From a virus: 30,567 bases of DNA. The stretch's first letter is position 1, and each line of letters opens with the position of its first letter. A model generated the notes under the pieces. It was given only the letters and a program-made list of their open reading frames with translations. It searched no databases and was not told the DNA's origin. This document shows, piece by piece, positions 29,031 to 30,567 of this stretch. The stretch spans positions 1 through 30,567 of the IMG/VR virus record IMGVR_UViG_3300006793_007337; one strand, written 5' to 3'. The translations under genes and the position numbers were made by a program.

Positions 29031-29232
29031 CGTCGGCGAAACGGCCCCGCCGCCCGTAGGTTGATGGGCTGGGGGTATATAGTCTTTCCGTTCTGATAGT
29101 CTCCCGAGGTCGGACCCTATCATGAACGGGCCGCCCCTCTGGCCTTCGGAGGGCCTCGGAGGACCCCCGAAAAAGCCGAAAATGCAGGCCGACCTATATC
29201 CCCCTATAAACCTATCGCAATTCTGCGCCGAA

Positions 29233-29242
29233 ACCTTTAAGG
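29233..29242 (+). promoter_or_regulatory. TATA-like element (ACCTTTAAGG) for the gene at 29265
   Basis: Centred 27 nt upstream of ATG 29265. It differs from the ATATAGG consensus and is related instead to the AACCTTTA motifs of the nearby repeat modules, so this gene may be controlled with them. Confidence 0.5.
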
Positions 29243-29264
29243 TGGGAGGCGGTATAGGACAACC

Positions 29265-29786
29265 ATGGCGCAACAAGCGAACCAAACCCCAGCCCGAACT
29301 GAGACCACCCTCGTTGTGGAGGAAACCACCTCCCTCGTTGGCCTTCAAGCCATCGCCAAGGCGATGGATAAGGTCCACACCACCAACAACAAGGCAACCG
29401 TCCAAGCCCTTGGCGAGGACTCCGCCACCCCCTTCATGCTCACGGGCGTTTTGACCGTCGGCGAAGAGACCGCACTCATTGACGAGAGCGGCATGATTGA
29501 AGTCGGTGCCTCCTTCCAGCGTGCTCAAACCTCAGCGTTCAAGACCACGAACGCCATTCGCGACGCTCTCGCCGTCATGGGCATGCACGCCCCCAAAATG
29601 GCCGAAGCCATCATGGCTTCCATGCTCGCTTCCAAAGACGGTGGAGACTCCGCCGCCGCACTTGAGGCCAACGGCTTCAACATTTCCGAAGCCGCCCTTG
29701 ACCGAGCCAACGCCTTCATGGCCTCCCTCGCCACCAAGAGCACCCGCACCGTTTCCGCCGCTGTCAAGGTCAGCCTTGACGACTGA
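29265..29786 (+). CDS. Hypothetical protein isolated in the repeat region
   Basis: A 173-aa protein rich in Ala and Thr. After a polar N-terminus comes a helix ('SLVGLQAIAKAMDKV'), a strand pair around 'FMLTGVLTVGEETALIDESG', then long Ala/Met-rich helices ('KMAEAIMASMLAS', 'ALDRANAFMASLA') and a final strand. No family recognised; no membrane segment or cysteine. It stands alone between about 600 nt and 460 nt of non-coding DNA with repeats on both sides, and its codon use is strongly biased to GCC/ACC/CTC, as in highly expressed genes. It could be an abundant protein acting on the flanking repeats, but this is inference. Confidence 0.75.
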   Translation: MAQQANQTPARTETTLVVEETTSLVGLQAIAKAMDKVHTTNNKATVQALGEDSATPFMLTGVLTVGEETALIDESGMIEVGASFQRAQTSAFKTTNAIRDALAVMGMHAPKMAEAIMASMLASKDGGDSAAALEANGFNISEAALDRANAFMASLATKSTRTVSAAVKVSLDD

Positions 29787-29852
29787 GACCGACAGACACG
29801 CCCAGACACGCCGCCCCTGCCCCTTCGGGGGTGGGGACCCTGCGAGGTCCCT

Positions 29853-29933
29853 CCCAGCGGGAGCAAGGCCCACAGGGACGCCCACAGGGCCACGCATGAC
29901 CCCCAGCGGGAGCGAGGCCCCCAAGGAGCGCCC
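29853..29933. repeat. GC-rich direct repeat in non-coding DNA
   Basis: Two similar ~31-bp units, at 29853-29883 and 29902-29933, share CCCAGCGGGAGC and GGCCC...CGCCC. The surrounding 29787-29980 also has short hairpins (GGGACC/GGTCCC around 29834-29851; GGGCC pairs). No gene is supported in this stretch. Confidence 0.6.
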
Positions 29934-29981
29934 GAGTGCACGCAAGGTCCGCCCGAAAGGCCCGCCGCCCATATCCGATGG

Positions 29982-29997
29982 GCTGACAGCCTATAAA
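29982..29997 (-). promoter_or_regulatory. GCTGACA-CCTATAAA motif copy (minus-strand promoter-like)
   Basis: GCTGACAGCCTATAAA differs by one base from the motif at 30180-30195. On the minus strand it reads TTTATAGG followed by CTGTCAGC, a TATA-like element pointing left towards the 29265 gene, so it could give an antisense RNA. Confidence 0.45.
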
Positions 29998-30027
29998 GGT
30001 TTTGGACCTACACTTTCCTTTTCTCAA

Positions 30028-30063
30028 GAGAACGCCACGCCGAAAGGTTTATAGGGTGTCAGC
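30028..30063 (+). promoter_or_regulatory. Inverted TATAAA/GCGTTCTC module ending in TTTATAGGGTGTCAGC
   Basis: On the minus strand this is module copy 3 (GCGTTCTC at 30035-30028). On the plus strand CGAAAGGTTTATAGGG (30041-30056) has the form of an archaeal BRE-TATA, predicting a rightward transcript from about 30077. GTG at 30076 opens a 45-codon frame, too weak to call. Confidence 0.5.
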
Positions 30064-30179
30064 GCCCGTGTTCAAGTGGAGAGACGACTTCCAACGGGGC
30101 GCGTTGGAGACGGCATCTCCCCGAGTGCCCTCGCCCCTGCCCCGACCCCCACGGGTCCTCGCATCAATCTAAGGGAACG

Positions 30180-30195
30180 GCTGACACCCTATAAA
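30180..30195 (-). promoter_or_regulatory. GCTGACACCCTATAAA, inverted partner of the element at 30048
   Basis: A perfect 16-bp inverted match to 30048-30063. On the minus strand it is a TATA element predicting a leftward start near 30166, and an ATG lies at 30164 with a 30-codon frame. The two elements face each other across 116 bp, giving overlapping opposed transcripts. Confidence 0.5.
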
Positions 30196-30213
30196 GGTTT
30201 CGTTCACCGATAG

Positions 30214-30223
30214 GTTTAATAGG
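30214..30223 (+). promoter_or_regulatory. TATA promoter (GTTTAATAGG) for the last gene
   Basis: Centred 26 nt upstream of ATG 30245; followed by a GGGGGACCCCC palindrome-like stretch (30224-30233) between the TATA box and the start, reminiscent of the clamp and primase operators. Confidence 0.7.
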
Positions 30224-30244
30224 GGGGACCCCCTACGATAAAAC

Positions 30245-30567
30245 ATGCGAGACCTAACCCGCCTAACCCAAGCCGAGACCCGCCGAATACCTGCCCTATA
30301 CGCTACCGACGGCGTGCCCATGAGCGAGAAGGTCGCTCAAGCCCGCTACTTCTTCGGCGGCCGCTCTGCCTTCTATGTCCTTGAGCGAGACCCCAGCACG
30401 GGCGAGATGTTCGGCTTCTGGATTTCCGAGCACGGCAACGACATGAACGAACTCACCTACGCCGACGCTGAGACCATGCGGTGTGTGCGAGCCGAGAAGG
30501 ACCGCTTCTTCTCCCCGAAAAACCTCATTGAGGCCGTCAAGAGCCGAGAGGGTGCGAACGCCGTCCC
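30245..30567 (+). CDS. DUF2958-like protein (3' partial)
   Basis: The frame runs off the window end, with 107 residues visible. Residues about 14-75 match the DUF2958 pattern: 'IPALYATDGVP' near the start, an aromatic strand 'AFYVLERDPSTGEMFGFW', then 'NELTYADAETM'. Members of this family are found in mobile elements and phages, often with DNA-processing or anti-restriction-type genes, and have no firm biochemical role. It has a good leaderless promoter and conserved start region (GATAAAACATG). The C-terminal part visible here is basic and helical and extends beyond the window. Confidence 0.6.
   Translation, partial: MRDLTRLTQAETRRIPALYATDGVPMSEKVAQARYFFGGRSAFYVLERDPSTGEMFGFWISEHGNDMNELTYADAETMRCVRAEKDRFFSPKNLIEAVKSREGANAV

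Noticed and set aside
28980-29066. 28-codon plus-strand frame beginning MLGPKAFDP
   Set aside because: It has no promoter or ribosome-binding site and simply translates one of the repeat modules.
29122-29454. A 110-codon plus-strand frame starting 19 nt after a TATA-like GTATATAG region
   Set aside because: It runs through the promoter and coding sequence of the 29265 gene in another frame and is Pro/Lys-rich low-quality coding sequence.
28710-29528. A 272-codon minus-strand frame
   Set aside because: It overlaps the well-supported plus-strand gene at 29265 and the tandem repeats. Only the part from 28979 leftward has a promoter at suitable distance, and it is listed at low confidence.
29532-29972. 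A 146-codon minus-strand frame following the TATA-like element at 29982
   Set aside because: The spacing to its ATG is short (about 21 nt), it is Gly/Pro/Arg-rich, and it overlaps the 29265 gene antisense. A non-coding transcript is more plausible.

Overview
The window looks like part of the genome of a tailed virus (Caudoviricetes-type) that infects an archaeon. A marine euryarchaeon such as Poseidoniales (Marine Group II) is my best guess, but the host is inferred. Two things point to an archaeal virus. First, more than a dozen genes are preceded by an archaeal TATA element ending in ATAGG, whose centre lies about 25 nt upstream of the start codon, which is the geometry of leaderless transcripts. 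Second, the replication genes are of archaeal/eukaryotic type: a primase with a PriL-like Fe-S tail, an RPA-like ssDNA-binding protein, an XPF/ERCC4 nuclease, a probable PCNA-like clamp and an AAA+ helicase. A tail tube protein, a G/GT frameshift chaperone pair, a TP901-type tape measure and collagen-type fibres supply the tailed-virus part. No major capsid protein, portal, large terminase subunit, DNA polymerase or tRNA is visible, so this is only part of the genome.

Layout. 1-1449: 3' end of a baseplate-hub-like tail gene. 1450-2243: a long gap that appears to hold two minus-strand non-coding RNA genes, each with its own TATA box and T-tract terminator, followed by a structured leader for the helicase. 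2244-10652: early/replication region (AAA+ helicase, RPA-like protein, Zn-ribbon protein, Sak4-like ATPase, Cas4/RecB-like nuclease, DNA-binding protein, clamp, small genes). 10693-19199: tail operon (tail tube, G and GT chaperones, tape measure, 1670-aa PKD tail protein, small membrane protein). 19238-24910: small unknown genes around the primase and XPF nuclease. 24911-27005: collagen-like fibre plus two tiny trailing genes. 27037-28660: a membrane-anchored SAP protein, the only confident minus-strand gene (an HTH protein), tiny zinc proteins and a possible small terminase subunit. 28661-30244: mostly non-coding, with four 31-bp tandem repeats, a family of TATA-containing modules in both orientations, and one isolated gene. 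30245-end: start of a DUF2958-like gene.

How it fits together. Genes are grouped into short operons of one to three, each with its own promoter. Later genes in an operon use Shine-Dalgarno sites or overlapping ATGA/TGATG junctions. The clamp and primase promoters share a 13-bp palindrome directly against the start codon, which suggests a common regulator for replication genes. The repeat-rich region at the right is the best candidate for a replication origin or packaging/regulatory locus. The strongest candidates for undescribed biology are the tandem minus-strand RNAs at 1450-1980 and the repeat/convergent-promoter locus at 28676-30200.
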